Positions 8,212-16,423 of a DNA stretch of 64,000 nucleotides are shown piece after piece. How positions within the stretch are numbered: position 1 is the stretch's first letter; each line of letters starts with the position of its first letter. Source of the DNA: Paludibacterium sp. (GTDB lineage Bacteria; Pseudomonadota; Gammaproteobacteria; Burkholderiales; Chromobacteriaceae); contig NZ_JAFAND010000050.1 of the NCBI RefSeq assembly GCF_019232825.1, forward strand, positions 1 through 64,000. The letters are read 5' to 3'. Under the pieces are notes generated by a model, which did not search any database, was not told where the DNA came from, and saw only the letters and a list, made by a program, of their open reading frames with translations. A program made the position numbers and the translations under genes.

Positions 8212-8444
8212 TGCTGCCCTCCTACGACAGTATTTGGAAGCGATGATCTTCGAACTTTGCCGGCCATGCCGAAAGTGGCTGATTTGCCATTATTAGTGGC
8301 ATATCAGACATACAGTGACTTCATCAAACCGCGCAGGCAGACACGAATTCTTGATGGCCGCCGTCTACCGCCACGGAGACGCATCGGCACACTAAAGGAT
8401 AAAGAACAATGAACCGATTCGAGCCCGTTCTCAGGCCCACCACC

Positions 8445-8978
8445 TCACGCATGCAGCACCAGCCCCAACAGCGCCCCGCCCAACAGAATCCATAGCGGCG
8501 ACAGCCGGGTCGATAGCGCCAGTAGCGCGCTGAGCGCGACGATTGCCGCCAACGGCCAGGTCACGGCCGTGCTATCGGTCAACAGCGCGGCACTGGCGGC
8601 GACGAGTCCGGCGGTCACCGGCACCAGGCCCGACTGGATCAGTTTCCGTCCGGGATGCGCGCGGTAGTGATGCCAGACCTTCAGCGTCAAGGCGGCCAGG
8701 AGCGTGGGCGGACCGTAGGTCATGACGGCGCAGACCAGCAAGCCGGGCAAGCCGGCCACGCGCCAGCCGATCATCGGCAGAAACAGCACGTTCGGCCCGG
8801 GCGCGGCCCGGCACAAGGCATACAACGCGGCAAACTGCTGCGCCGTCAGCCAGTGATGGACCCCCACCACCTCGCGTTGCAACTCGGGCAGCACGGTGAT
8901 CACGCCGCCGAACGACAACAAGGACAAGCGGCCGAAGAGCGACGCCAAGGTCGCGAGCAGGTCGTATTGGCTATTCAT
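8445..8978 (-). CDS. Chromate transporter (CHR) domain protein, C-terminal half (177 aa)
   Basis: This is one half of a split chromate/sulfate antiporter of the CHR family. It has about five or six hydrophobic segments and the family signatures SFGGVITVLPELQREVV near the start and AAPGPNVLFLPMIGW at about residue 60. Split CHR transporters work as a pair of about 180-210-residue proteins that together equal one long ChrA. Its start overlaps the stop of the first half by 8 bp, which shows translational coupling and argues against a recent frameshift. The substrate could be chromate or another oxyanion. Confidence 0.85.
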   Translation of the reverse strand: MNSQYDLLATLASLFGRLSLLSFGGVITVLPELQREVVGVHHWLTAQQFAALYALCRAAPGPNVLFLPMIGWRVAGLPGLLVCAVMTYGPPTLLAALTLKVWHHYRAHPGRKLIQSGLVPVTAGLVAASAALLTDSTAVTWPLAAIVALSALLALSTRLSPLWILLGGALLGLVLHA

Positions 8979-9588
8979 GCTCCGGCACGCCCCCTATGAA
9001 ACGGCGATCGAGGTAACTCGCGCCCATGCCGAGCGGCACCATGATCAAAAACACCCAGACCAGCGGCCAGTGCAAAGCGGCAATAGCGATAAAGCACATC
9101 AGCGCCACGCCGCCGAGCAACGGGCGGACGGCAACGGGCTGGCACAGCTTGAACGCCATCTGGATCAACAGCCCGACCGCCGCACACGCCAAGCCGTCGA
9201 ACAAGCGTTGCGCCACGGGGTTGTTCTGGAAATGCGCGTAGACCGCGCTCAATGCGATCGAGATCGCCGTCGGCACCACCAATAAACCGGCCAGGGCGCT
9301 CAACACACCGCGCACGCCGCGAAATCGCGCCCCCAGTGCGGCGGCCAGATTGACGACATTGCCGCCGGGCAAGAACTGGCACAGCCCCAGCAACTCGACG
9401 AACTCATCGGCCGATACCCAGCGGCGCTCCTCGACCAGCATGCGATGTGCCAAAGGCAAGGCGCCGCCGAATGCCGACAGGCCTAACTGCAAAAAACCGA
9501 GAAACAGCGCGCGGCAACCGGGCCTGGCGATGGCGGCGGTGGCGTCGTCGCGCCGGGGTGGAGGGGAAATAGACGAAGACAATTTCAT
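8971..9588 (-). CDS. Chromate transporter (CHR) domain protein, N-terminal half (205 aa)
   Basis: This is the upstream half of the split CHR pair. The hydrophobic core begins at about residue 27 with FLGFLQLGLSAFGGALPLAH and holds the signature LCQFLPGGNVVNLAAALGA at about residue 70. The ATG at 9588 is preceded by GAGCAAG, and a TTG at 9600 is an alternative. The gene diverges from a LysR regulator starting at 9685. The 96-bp gap is strikingly AT-rich and could hold promoters for both, so the LysR protein may control this transporter. Confidence 0.85.
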   Translation of the reverse strand: MKLSSSISPPPRRDDATAAIARPGCRALFLGFLQLGLSAFGGALPLAHRMLVEERRWVSADEFVELLGLCQFLPGGNVVNLAAALGARFRGVRGVLSALAGLLVVPTAISIALSAVYAHFQNNPVAQRLFDGLACAAVGLLIQMAFKLCQPVAVRPLLGGVALMCFIAIAALHWPLVWVFLIMVPLGMGASYLDRRFIGGVPEHE

Positions 9589-9684
9589 GGTCTTGCTCAA
9601 CGGCCAAACAATGGATGGTCAGCCTACCCGATGCCAATGTATTTGTATAATATATATAGAATTAACTCTTCATATTTTATATAT

Positions 9685-10593
9685 ATGGCTTCGATCGACC
9701 TGCGCCTGCTGCGCTACTTCGTCGCGGTGGCGGAAGAAGGTTTGCTCACCAAGGCGGCGGTCCGTCTCGGCATCCAACAGCCACCGTTGAGCCAGCAGAT
9801 TCGCCAGTTGGAAACCGAACTGGGTGTCACATTGTTCCGCCGGCTGCCCAAGGGCATGGCGCTTACCGACTGCGGACAAGCTTTTCTGACACAGGCTTAC
9901 GACATTCTCGACAAAGTGGCGGAAAGCATCGACGTCGTCCGGCGCGTCGCCGAAGGCAAAACCGGCCACCTGACGGTGGGCTTCACCGAATCGGCCTCGC
10001 TGCACCCACTGGTGCCGAAGGCGCTGCGCGTGTTCCGTCGCAACGAGCCGGGCGTCACCTTCCATGCCGACGAGCGCGGCAGCGAGGCACTGATGAAAGC
10101 GTTGGAAGCGCGCAAGCTCGATGCCGCCTTTGTGCGCGCCGTGCCCGACGTGCCGGATTGCGTGGAATTGGAACGCCTGCTGACCGAGCCCATGGTCGCC
10201 GCGTTGCCCAGCGGTCACGCACTGGCGCGCACGCCGCGCGCCGCGGTCGGGCTCTTGGAATTGGCGGGCGAATCGCTGGTCTTGACGCATCGGCCGGGCG
10301 GGCCGGGATTTTACGATGCGATCATCCTGACCTGCCGCAGCGCCGGCTTCGCGCCGCGCATCGCCATCGAAACCCGCAGTAACCTGATCACGCTCGGCAT
10401 GGTCGCGGCGGAAATGGGCATCGCGCTCATGCCGGCCTCCATGCGCCACGTCCGCATGGAGGGCGTGCGCTACAAAACGCTGACCGGCGCGCCCGGCCTG
10501 GCCGCGCCGTTGTATCTGGCCTACCACCGCGACGCCGACAGCGGCGCGTTGTCGCGCTTCATCGCGCACACGCGGCAGTTGAGCCAAGCCTGA
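9685..10593 (+). CDS. LysR-family regulator (302 aa)
   Basis: An N-terminal winged helix (about residues 4-62, LRYFVAVAEEGLLTKAA, then QQPPLSQQIRQLETELG) is followed by a LysR substrate-binding domain from about 90 to 295. The start MASIDLRLLRYF is the usual LysR beginning. A longer start at 9631 would add an unlikely N-terminal extension. The upstream gap contains a TATAAT at 9646-9651 and AT-rich LysR-box-like sequence shared with the divergent chromate transporter genes, the best guess for its target. Confidence 0.88.
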   Translation: MASIDLRLLRYFVAVAEEGLLTKAAVRLGIQQPPLSQQIRQLETELGVTLFRRLPKGMALTDCGQAFLTQAYDILDKVAESIDVVRRVAEGKTGHLTVGFTESASLHPLVPKALRVFRRNEPGVTFHADERGSEALMKALEARKLDAAFVRAVPDVPDCVELERLLTEPMVAALPSGHALARTPRAAVGLLELAGESLVLTHRPGGPGFYDAIILTCRSAGFAPRIAIETRSNLITLGMVAAEMGIALMPASMRHVRMEGVRYKTLTGAPGLAAPLYLAYHRDADSGALSRFIAHTRQLSQA

Positions 10594-10619
10594 TCCGTCT
10601 ACACATCGCCACCCGTCTT

Positions 10620-10680
10620 GTGGCGTGCATGCGCCGCAGGCAAAGCACGTTTTCGTGCGTTGCTTCGCGACCGCACGCTA
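10620..10680. repeat. BIME-like inverted pair of REP elements
   Basis: Two REP-like units face each other. The unit at 10620-10649 (plus orientation, starts GTGGCGTGCATG) resembles the element at 40863-40892 at 25 of 30 positions. The unit at 10654-10680 (minus orientation) matches the TAGCGTGCG family at 1424-1450 and 26699-26725. A 4-bp TTTT/C spacer separates them. The layout is that of a bacterial interspersed mosaic element just after the LysR gene. Confidence 0.55.
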
Positions 10681-10778
10681 CCGATACGCGTTACGCGCGC
10701 CGCCTGGGCCGCTTTCATTTCCCGCACCGATTGCAGCAAATCGGCCTGAAATTGCTTCATTTCTTTATCCATCCGGCC

Positions 10779-10797
10779 CCGGGGGCCAAGCCCCCGG
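10779..10797 (-). terminator. GC hairpin after the 85-aa gene
   Basis: An 8-bp stem (CCGGGGGC with GCCCCCGG) and 3-nt loop lies 15 bp beyond the stop codon of the minus-strand 85-aa gene. A similar hairpin at 27451-27466 follows the degraded relative of that gene, so the hairpin travels with the gene. Confidence 0.4.
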
Positions 10798-10812
10798 CCT
10801 CCGGTTATCGCC

Positions 10813-11070
10813 TTACTCGGCGGTTAAAATCGTGCAACCCGCCACCCGTCTGGTGCGCACCGCCTCGGGCAGATAGAGCCATGAACGTTCAGAATCGACA
10901 CGCAACGCCGACCACGCCAAGCGGCTATCGACGATGAACCGGCAGACGTTGGGATCGGCTTGGCCCGCGCGCGGCGCGCACAATTCTGAAATCAACGCGA
11001 ACAACGGCAGTTGCTGGAGGTCGCGGTTTGAACGGAGGGAAGGGGTTGCAGTACGATGGCAAACAGCCAT
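10813..11070 (-). CDS. Hypothetical protein (85 aa) with a decayed relative at 27.5 kb
   Basis: The frame starts MAVCHRTATPSLRSN with an AAGGAG ribosome site. The mid part reads LPLFALISELCAPR and the end RRVAGCTILTAE. I do not recognise a family. There is no signal peptide or membrane helix, and three or four Cys residues are scattered. At 27483-27551 on the minus strand, a short frame ending REVAGCSVLTVK, followed by similar DNA and a GC hairpin, appears to be the remains of a second copy. Such single-gene duplications with attached hairpins suggest a mobile or repeat-borne small gene. Confidence 0.55.
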   Translation of the reverse strand: MAVCHRTATPSLRSNRDLQQLPLFALISELCAPRAGQADPNVCRFIVDSRLAWSALRVDSERSWLYLPEAVRTRRVAGCTILTAE

Positions 11071-11113
11071 GGCAATTTCTCCTTGCTTAAGGGTTGCAGA
11101 GTTGCTGTGGTTA

Positions 11114-11145
11114 GCGGTCCTGGGGGGTGCCTCCCCCAGGGCCGC
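11114..11145. repeat. Long GC hairpin related to the one at 14145-14175
   Basis: The stem GCGGTCCTGGGGG pairs with CCCCCAGGGCCGC, with one G-T wobble. The hairpin at 14145-14175 shares the outer GCGG-CCTGGG arm and the AGGGCCGCGCC arm, so the two may be copies of one element. It lies in the gene-free interval 11071-11399, upstream of the 85-aa gene. The rest of that interval holds nothing I recognise. Confidence 0.4.
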
Positions 11146-11360
11146 GCCTTTGCGGCAGTGGCGCCGCTCCCCCACCTTATCCAGCAAGCGCAAAAACGAC
11201 AAGCCAGCGTGACCGTCAGGAAAATCTGAAAATACACATCGGTCGGGCATACTCGCGCGTGCATCAACCGCGCTAGCTGGCGCCAGCGCGTTTCATCGAA
11301 TACAGTGGCACGGCCTTAGTCGGTAGGAAGCCATCTCACTCGCGTGAGTTGGCGTGGTCA

Positions 11361-11393
11361 GCGGGCCCGGTGGCGTCAAAACCCCGGGCCCGC
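11361..11393. terminator. Hairpin terminator after the DUF1330-like gene
   Basis: A 10-bp perfect stem (GCGGGCCCGG with CCGGGCCCGC) is followed on the plus strand by GCTCTTTT. It sits directly beyond the stop of the minus-strand gene at 11400. The same GGGCCCG stem type occurs at 1460-1492. Confidence 0.5.
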
Positions 11394-11399
11394 GCTCTT

Positions 11400-11852
11400 T
11401 TACAGAAGCGCACCCGGCGGCAACGCCAACTCGGTCAGCGGCAGCAGGCGCGAATCCTCGATGGCCGCCGTGCGGTGGCCCAGGCCGGCGAGATAGTCGG
11501 CATGGCTGGCGAAGGCGAGAAACGACGCCACGCTGCTTTGCCGCACCAGCATCGCCTTATCCCAGCGTTCATCTTCCGGGCCGATCAGCCACGGTCCGCC
11601 AACGGCGAGCAAGGTCAGCGCCCCGCCGCTTTCACGCAGATAGGGCAGCGTGTGGCAGATGTAGCGGTCGAACGCCTCCGCGCCGCTGATCGGCGCCGCC
11701 GGAGCAAGCTCGGGGTTGGCCGAGTAGTCGGCGATCTCGCGAAACCGCAGCAAATTCAACATGGTGACGCCGCCCTCGATGCCCCGCAGCATGAAACGCA
11801 TCCCCGCGCTTTGCGTCGGTTCGAGGTAACGCGTGTTGTCGGCGGGCTTCAT
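11400..11852 (-). CDS. DUF1330-like protein (150 aa)
   Basis: The segment VTMLNLLRFREIADYSANPE followed by ISGAEAFDRY resembles the DUF1330 family of small alpha-beta-barrel (ferredoxin-like) proteins. Their catalytic role is unclear. The protein has no signal peptide or membrane helix and is probably a cytoplasmic dimer. Its start overlaps the DUF2239 stop by 4 bp, so it is the second gene of a two-gene unit. The family call rests on one conserved block and overall length. Confidence 0.6.
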   Translation of the reverse strand: MKPADNTRYLEPTQSAGMRFMLRGIEGGVTMLNLLRFREIADYSANPELAPAAPISGAEAFDRYICHTLPYLRESGGALTLLAVGGPWLIGPEDERWDKAMLVRQSSVASFLAFASHADYLAGLGHRTAAIEDSRLLPLTELALPPGALL

Positions 11853-12448
11853 GTGGACACCTCATGCGGAAACGCCAACCGCAGTGCATAGGCACATACG
11901 TCTTGCGGCCATGCCGCCATGCTTTGCTCGAAGCGAGCGCGGTCGTCGGCGAACAGTGCGCGCGTCGCCTCCTCATAGCCGGGCAGATCGCCGGCCAGCG
12001 CCAGCATGACGCGATAGGCGACTTCTTGGGCGGCGCGCCGCTTTTGCCGGGGATTTTCGTTGCGCCGCGCTTCGTCCACCAGCCGCCGCAGCACCGCCGA
12101 GGCGCCGCCGGGCTGGGTGGCAAGCCACTCCCATTGCCGCGGCAGTAAAGTCACCTCGCGCGCCACCACACCGAGCTTGGGCCGCCCGCGGCCCCGCGGC
12201 GCGGCGTCGTCTTCCGCCGCTGCGGGCGCTTGCGCAGACACCGACAATCTGGCAACCACTTCGGCGTCGTCGCCGCGCAGATCCAGATCGACGACACGGC
12301 CAGTTTCGTCGGCAAACACCAGCACCGAAGCAGATGCGCCCCGCGCCAGCGCCGCCTTGACCGCCAACGCCACATCGCACAGCGGTCCGGCCGACAGCAG
12401 GCGCTGGTCTTGGAACGCGGTGGCGGATTGAGAAGCTTGATTCGACAT
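11849..12448 (-). CDS. DUF2239-family protein (199 aa)
   Basis: The core GRGRPKLGVVAREVTLLPRQ then WEWLATQPGGASAVLRRLVDEAR is typical of DUF2239, a family of unknown function common in proteobacteria. The segment around residues 95-140 looks like a helical DNA-binding or ribbon-helix type module, which is an inference. It is the promoter-proximal gene of a pair with the DUF1330-like gene. Two similar 16-bp palindromes lie at 12476-12519 just upstream of its start, implying control by a dimeric regulator that may be this protein or one encoded elsewhere. Confidence 0.75.
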   Translation of the reverse strand: MSNQASQSATAFQDQRLLSAGPLCDVALAVKAALARGASASVLVFADETGRVVDLDLRGDDAEVVARLSVSAQAPAAAEDDAAPRGRGRPKLGVVAREVTLLPRQWEWLATQPGGASAVLRRLVDEARRNENPRQKRRAAQEVAYRVMLALAGDLPGYEEATRALFADDRARFEQSMAAWPQDVCAYALRLAFPHEVST

Positions 12449-12475
12449 ACGGCTATCCTTTCGTGATAGCCGTAT

Positions 12476-12519
12476 TTTTACCAGGGTAAAATTAATTCGT
12501 CAATATTACCCGGATAAAT
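12476..12519 (-). promoter_or_regulatory. Twin TTACC-GGTAA palindromes before the DUF2239 gene
   Basis: TTTTACCAGGGTAAAA (12476-12491) and TATTACCCGGATAAAT (12504-12519) are related palindromes with centres 28 bp apart. They lie 28-71 bp upstream of the start codon, where a repressor would act on the operon promoter. Confidence 0.55.
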
Positions 12520-12727
12520 TAACACCCGGATCTCCGTCCGGCCATGTAACACGATGTTGCCAATTTTGGTGTTTTTTTGAAGCGAATGCGCCAAGTCAAA
12601 CGACATGTCAGTTTATTTGACCCTCCTCGTGTTCTTTTGCACACTGCGGCACCCGTTGAATTGAAACATCGCATGAAGATCCACAACCAAAACAAGCGGT
12701 TATAACATATAACTACGGAGTACGTTT

Positions 12728-14116
12728 ATGTTCGTTTCAGCTCGTAAACTCAATCAGTTTCTGCAACCGCTGTCCGATGCCACGCGCAGTGGCGTCGATT
12801 TGACAGTGACGCTCGATGAAAAAGGCGGCTTTGCCTGGATAGCGCAAATCATGAAAGGGCTGTTGGGCCGTTTTCAGGATTCGTTGTCCAAAATCGCCAA
12901 CTCCGCCATCACGCTATCGCACCAAGCCCCGCAGCTCGCTCAATTATCCAAGGCCTTGGAGGCGCGCGCGCTGGCGCAGCAAAGCAACGCGGAACATATC
13001 GCCGCCGCGAGCCAGACCCTGTCCGAAACCGTGCAGTCGATCTCCAATAGCGCCAGCGAGGCTTCGGCGTTTTCCCGTCAGGTCGCCGAGGCGGCCAACA
13101 GCGCCAACGCCAGCGACCTGATGAGCCGTCAGCAAATCCAGGCGATCGGCAGCAGCACTCAAGCGCTGGAAGAACAGCTGGGCTTGCTCAAAGCCAGCTC
13201 CGCCTCGATCGGCGAAGTGGTCGAACTGATCAAGAACATCGCCGACCGCACCCGTCTCTTGTCGCTCAACGCCGCCATCGAAGCCGCCCGCGCCGGCGAA
13301 CAGGGTCGCGGCTTCGCGGTGGTCGCCGACGAAGTGCGTAAATTGGCCGACCAGACTATGACGGCCACCCAGAACGTCGAGGAACTGCTCGACACCATTC
13401 AGCTGCAGGTCTCCACCTCCAGCGACACGATGAGCGCCATGTCGCTGCAGGTGAAAAAAGGCATCGAGGTGTCGCGCGCGGCAGGAGAATCGATCGAGGC
13501 CGCGTCGCGCGATATCGCCACGCTGATCGAACACGTGCACGTCATCGCCGAAGCCAGCAACGCGCAAACCGAGAAGGTGCACGACATCACCAGCCAGATC
13601 GGCGACGTGGTCAGCAGCACGCAATTGCAGTTGGAAGACGCGCATCAGTTGGCGGCCAGCGCCGCCCAGGTCAATGAGAAGTGCGACACCTTGCTGACGG
13701 AAGTCGGCGAGTTCCGCTTCCCCGGCCATAAGCGCATGCGCAGTGAAGTCGAGAACACTCTACAGCAATGGCGCCTGAACGGACTCAACCGCGCCGAGCT
13801 GGATGGCAAGCTGGCCGACCTGTGCCGACGCATCCCCGAAGTCGACAACAGCTACGTGGCCGACGTGTCCGGCCGGCAGATCACTGGCGACGTCTCGGCC
13901 ACCAACGTGCGCTCGGACATGGTGGGCGAGGATTGCAGCCAGCGGCCTTGGTTCAAGGAGGCGTTGCGCACACGCAAGATGTGGGTGTCGGATATTTTCC
14001 GGTCCCGCGTCACCGGCCACTACGGCTTCAGCATCTCCGCGCCGCTGTTCGACACCTCGGGCAATCTGCTCGGCGTCTTCGGCGGCCACGTGCGCTTCGA
14101 CTTCATCCTTAGATGA
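12728..14116 (+). CDS. Soluble methyl-accepting chemotaxis protein with C-terminal Cache-like domain (462 aa)
   Basis: The signalling hairpin of chemoreceptors is clear at about residues 165-215 ([20 protein letters not shown] then [13 protein letters not shown]), flanked by long helices. No transmembrane segment is present, so the receptor is cytoplasmic. After the helical part, residues about 340-460 form a sensor-like domain ([45 protein letters not shown]) that resembles a Cache/PDC fold, normally found outside the cell and before the signalling part. This reversed, soluble layout is unusual. An upstream ACGGAG places the start. A hairpin at 14145-14175 follows. Confidence 0.88.
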   Translation: MFVSARKLNQFLQPLSDATRSGVDLTVTLDEKGGFAWIAQIMKGLLGRFQDSLSKIANSAITLSHQAPQLAQLSKALEARALAQQSNAEHIAAASQTLSETVQSISNSASEASAFSRQVAEAANSANASDLMSRQQIQAIGSSTQALEEQLGLLKASSASIGEVVELIKNIADRTRLLSLNAAIEAARAGEQGRGFAVVADEVRKLADQTMTATQNVEELLDTIQLQVSTSSDTMSAMSLQVKKGIEVSRAAGESIEAASRDIATLIEHVHVIAEASNAQTEKVHDITSQIGDVVSSTQLQLEDAHQLAASAAQVNEKCDTLLTEVGEFRFPGHKRMRSEVENTLQQWRLNGLNRAELDGKLADLCRRIPEVDNSYVADVSGRQITGDVSATNVRSDMVGEDCSQRPWFKEALRTRKMWVSDIFRSRVTGHYGFSISAPLFDTSGNLLGVFGGHVRFDFILR

Positions 14117-14144
14117 GTTCATCCATCAATACTGAATAGGGTCC

Positions 14145-14175
14145 GCGGCCCTGGGAGATACCACCTTAGGGCCGC
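14145..14175 (+). terminator. Hairpin after the soluble chemoreceptor
   Basis: An 8-bp perfect stem (GCGGCCCT with AGGGCCGC) with a 15-nt loop lies 28 bp after the stop. No T run follows, so it is a weak terminator or a repeat, related to the hairpin at 11114-11145. Confidence 0.4.
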
Positions 14176-14212
14176 GCCATTCACACTTCAGTCCTAGTAC
14201 TTGCAATTCGTG

Positions 14213-14295
14213 TTGTTGTGATATTTGCTGTACAGCTAATATTAGAAAAATCCATAACATAGGAATTTGACCTATATTTGCTGCGCAGCTAACAT
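14213..14295 (+). promoter_or_regulatory. Promoter with two matching 22-bp palindromic operators for the AbiE-like pair
   Basis: A -35 TTGTTG (14213-14218) and -10 TAATAT (14237-14242) are 18 bp apart. A 22-bp palindrome at 14221-14242 (arms ATATTTGCTG and CAGCTAATAT) covers the -10. A second copy at 14274-14295 (arms ATATTTGCTG and CAGCTAACAT) ends 6 bp before the start codon. The copies begin 53 bp apart, about five helical turns, which fits cooperative binding. AbiEi antitoxins are known to repress their own promoters by binding inverted repeats. Confidence 0.7.
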
Positions 14296-14301
14296 GAGCT
14301 G

Positions 14302-15408
14302 ATGGACAGCCATCTGCAACAGCTTCTACATCGCTTTTCCACCGATCTCGAAAACCGAACGGGATTGGTGCTTGCCGAATCGCGGCGAGCACCAGCAAAT
14401 GAAGGACAGATCAATCGGCCTCAGGTAGATGCCCTACTCACGCTGCGCTTGATTGATGGCGAAGAAATTCAGATCGCTATCGAAGCCTTGCGCTCTGCCT
14501 ATCCCCGCGATGTCCGGATGGCCGCGTATAAACTATCCGCACAACAACAAAACGCAGAAGGCCCACTGGTCGTACCTTGTGTCATTGCTGAGCGGCTAAG
14601 CCCAGGTTCCCGCGACGCGTTGCGAGAGGCCGGCATCAATTATTTCGACGCTAGCGGCACGCTGTACTTCCACTTCCGGACATGGCTCGTGGATGTCGAG
14701 CGCTTGCCAGCAAAACCTGGATCACGAAAACCCTCAACCTTGTTCAGCAGCGCGCGCGAGCAAGTCATCCACGCACTACTCCATCATTGGCTGGCATCCG
14801 GACGCGAGGGCTTCATTTCCGGTACAGAGTTGGCTGCGCTGGCCCAAACCTCCACCTATACCGTTTCTCAGACGATGAGAGAATTGGAACGCGAGGACTT
14901 GGTCGAAACCACCGGATCGGGACCTAGCTTACGACGGCGGTTACGCAATGCACCTGGATTGCTTGATGCTTGGGCAAGCGCGTGGCCATTACGCCGGGAT
15001 ACCATCACGCGTTGGCACGTCTATACACCCTCGGATAATCTTGTCGATTTACTAACAGGGCCACTTACACAGCATCCCGGCTGGGTCGTGACAGGGGCTG
15101 CGGCTGCAAATATTGCCGCCCCCCACCTGACCCACATCGATCGTATTGAAGTGATTGTGCCAGAAGGTCAAACCGAGGTTTTTGCCAACGCGCTGCATCT
15201 TACGCCGGCAGACAAGGGGGCTAATGTCATTCTCATCGAACGTAGCGGCGCCTCAATGATGTTTAGGCATGCCTTACCTGAATACCCAGGATCTTGTTTT
15301 GCCAGTCCCTTCGTTCAGTATCTGGATCTCCTGAATGGCTATGGCCGTAATAAGGAACTGGCCAGAGTATTTCGGCACCAAGTCCTCAAGATGGAACAAA
15401 GCCCATGA
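14302..15408 (+). CDS. AbiEi-like antitoxin/autorepressor (368 aa)
   Basis: This protein precedes and overlaps a nucleotidyltransferase-fold gene by 4 bp, as in type IV toxin-antitoxin operons. A winged-helix segment is visible at about residues 155-205 (FISGTELAALAQTSTYTVSQ then TMRELEREDLVETTG), suited to binding the two upstream palindromes. The N-terminal 130 residues and the C-terminal part are typical of long AbiEi-like antitoxins, which are thought to counter the toxin without direct binding. The base composition is lower in GC than that of the neighbours, suggesting horizontal arrival. The family call rests on context and architecture. A plain regulator is the alternative. Confidence 0.7.
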   Translation: MDSHLQQLLHRFSTDLENRTGLVLAESRRAPANEGQINRPQVDALLTLRLIDGEEIQIAIEALRSAYPRDVRMAAYKLSAQQQNAEGPLVVPCVIAERLSPGSRDALREAGINYFDASGTLYFHFRTWLVDVERLPAKPGSRKPSTLFSSAREQVIHALLHHWLASGREGFISGTELAALAQTSTYTVSQTMRELEREDLVETTGSGPSLRRRLRNAPGLLDAWASAWPLRRDTITRWHVYTPSDNLVDLLTGPLTQHPGWVVTGAAAANIAAPHLTHIDRIEVIVPEGQTEVFANALHLTPADKGANVILIERSGASMMFRHALPEYPGSCFASPFVQYLDLLNGYGRNKELARVFRHQVLKMEQSP

Positions 15409-16322
15409 CGGATAAGCATAAAACGGCAACCAACTATTGCGACGATCGTACTGATGATTGTGAAACGGTTCTTGTCGTTTTGCTTCAAGCTTTTGGCTCA
15501 CTCAAGGGTACGTTGCGGCTGATAGGGGGATTGGTTCCCCGCTATTTGACGCCAGAACGCCCTCCTGAAGTGCCTGCACACGTCGGCACCACCGACGTCG
15601 ACGTGGTGCTCAACATCGCGTTGCTCGCAGCCAGGGGAACATACGACAGGCTCAAGCGTCAGCTGCAAAATAACGGGTTCACACGGTACCGGCCAGGCTC
15701 GGGAGGCGCTGTAAGCACGTGGCAATGGGAATATCCGCTGAATGGCCGCACGGTGGTGGTTGAGTTCTTACAGCACACGGACGACCCGTCCCAAGCCGCC
15801 CGTTTGGCAGAGATCGACGGCGAAGACGTCTCAGCATGCCAAATATTGCATGCTGGCCTTGCTCACGACTGGTATCAAGAACACACCGTGACGGTCGCAC
15901 TTCCGCACAACGACGGCATCGTGAAAGAGACCATCCGTTTCGCAGATGCCGTTACCTTCATTGTTCTTAAGGCCATTGCCTTCAACCAGCGCCACGAGCA
16001 CAAAGATACCGCCGACTTGGTCCACGTCATGCGTTACTGGGGCCCAATCGACAAGCTGGTGGCCCTCTTTTCTTCCCGTCTTAAGGCAGGAAAGCATCAG
16101 ACCGCGATTGAACAGGCCCTCAACGCCTTAGCGGCCAATTTCTGTGACGAAAACGGTATTGCAGGCTACCTCAAGGATGGTCCCGCTAAGTTTGCCAACT
16201 TTCATGGGCTTGTCGAAGAGGACTCACGCATTCTTGAACAACGTAATGTCAGCGCGATGGTCACCTACTTCTTGCGCCAGATTGAGTCTCAGACAGGGAA
16301 AGGCTTCTTGCCCGGCACATAA
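15405..16322 (+). CDS. AbiEii-like nucleotidyltransferase toxin (305 aa)
   Basis: The polymerase-beta-type nucleotidyltransferase motif is visible: LIGGLVPRYL at about residues 39-48, then the metal-binding pattern TTDVDVV (Asp64, Asp66), and a later acidic strand VVVEFLQHTDD. AbiEii/AbiGii toxins (DUF1814 group) transfer nucleotides to RNA targets and stop growth during phage attack. A C-terminal helical region with NQRHEHKDTADLVHVMRY also fits the family. The start overlaps the antitoxin stop in an ATGA. The ribosome site lies within the antitoxin gene, coupling the two products. Whether it is a defence system here is inference. Confidence 0.75.
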   Translation: MTDKHKTATNYCDDRTDDCETVLVVLLQAFGSLKGTLRLIGGLVPRYLTPERPPEVPAHVGTTDVDVVLNIALLAARGTYDRLKRQLQNNGFTRYRPGSGGAVSTWQWEYPLNGRTVVVEFLQHTDDPSQAARLAEIDGEDVSACQILHAGLAHDWYQEHTVTVALPHNDGIVKETIRFADAVTFIVLKAIAFNQRHEHKDTADLVHVMRYWGPIDKLVALFSSRLKAGKHQTAIEQALNALAANFCDENGIAGYLKDGPAKFANFHGLVEEDSRILEQRNVSAMVTYFLRQIESQTGKGFLPGT

Positions 16323-16409
16323 ACACGCTGCCTTGCCGTCATGGCGAGGTCAATGGCAAGCCCAGCCGTTGAGCCGCCGTCTTGGCGCCGTTGCCGTGGG
16401 CAAGACGCC

Positions 16410-16423
16410 AAGCCTGTTGGCTT
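16410..16423. terminator. Short bidirectional terminator between toxin and porin genes
   Basis: A 5-bp stem AAGCC/GGCTT with a TGTT loop is followed by TTTT-like sequence on the plus strand. A second stem (CTTGGCG/CGCCAAG) lies just before it. It serves the convergent ends of the toxin gene and the porin gene. Confidence 0.5.

Noticed and set aside
8230..8444. Small frames such as one ending in YRHGDASAH and one starting MNRFEPVLRP
   Set aside because: They are short, lack convincing ribosome sites and overlap each other. A gene remnant is possible but cannot be supported.
8445..9588. The split chromate transporter as a frameshifted single gene
   Set aside because: Each half has its own start and the 8-bp overlap is typical of the known paired short CHR proteins.
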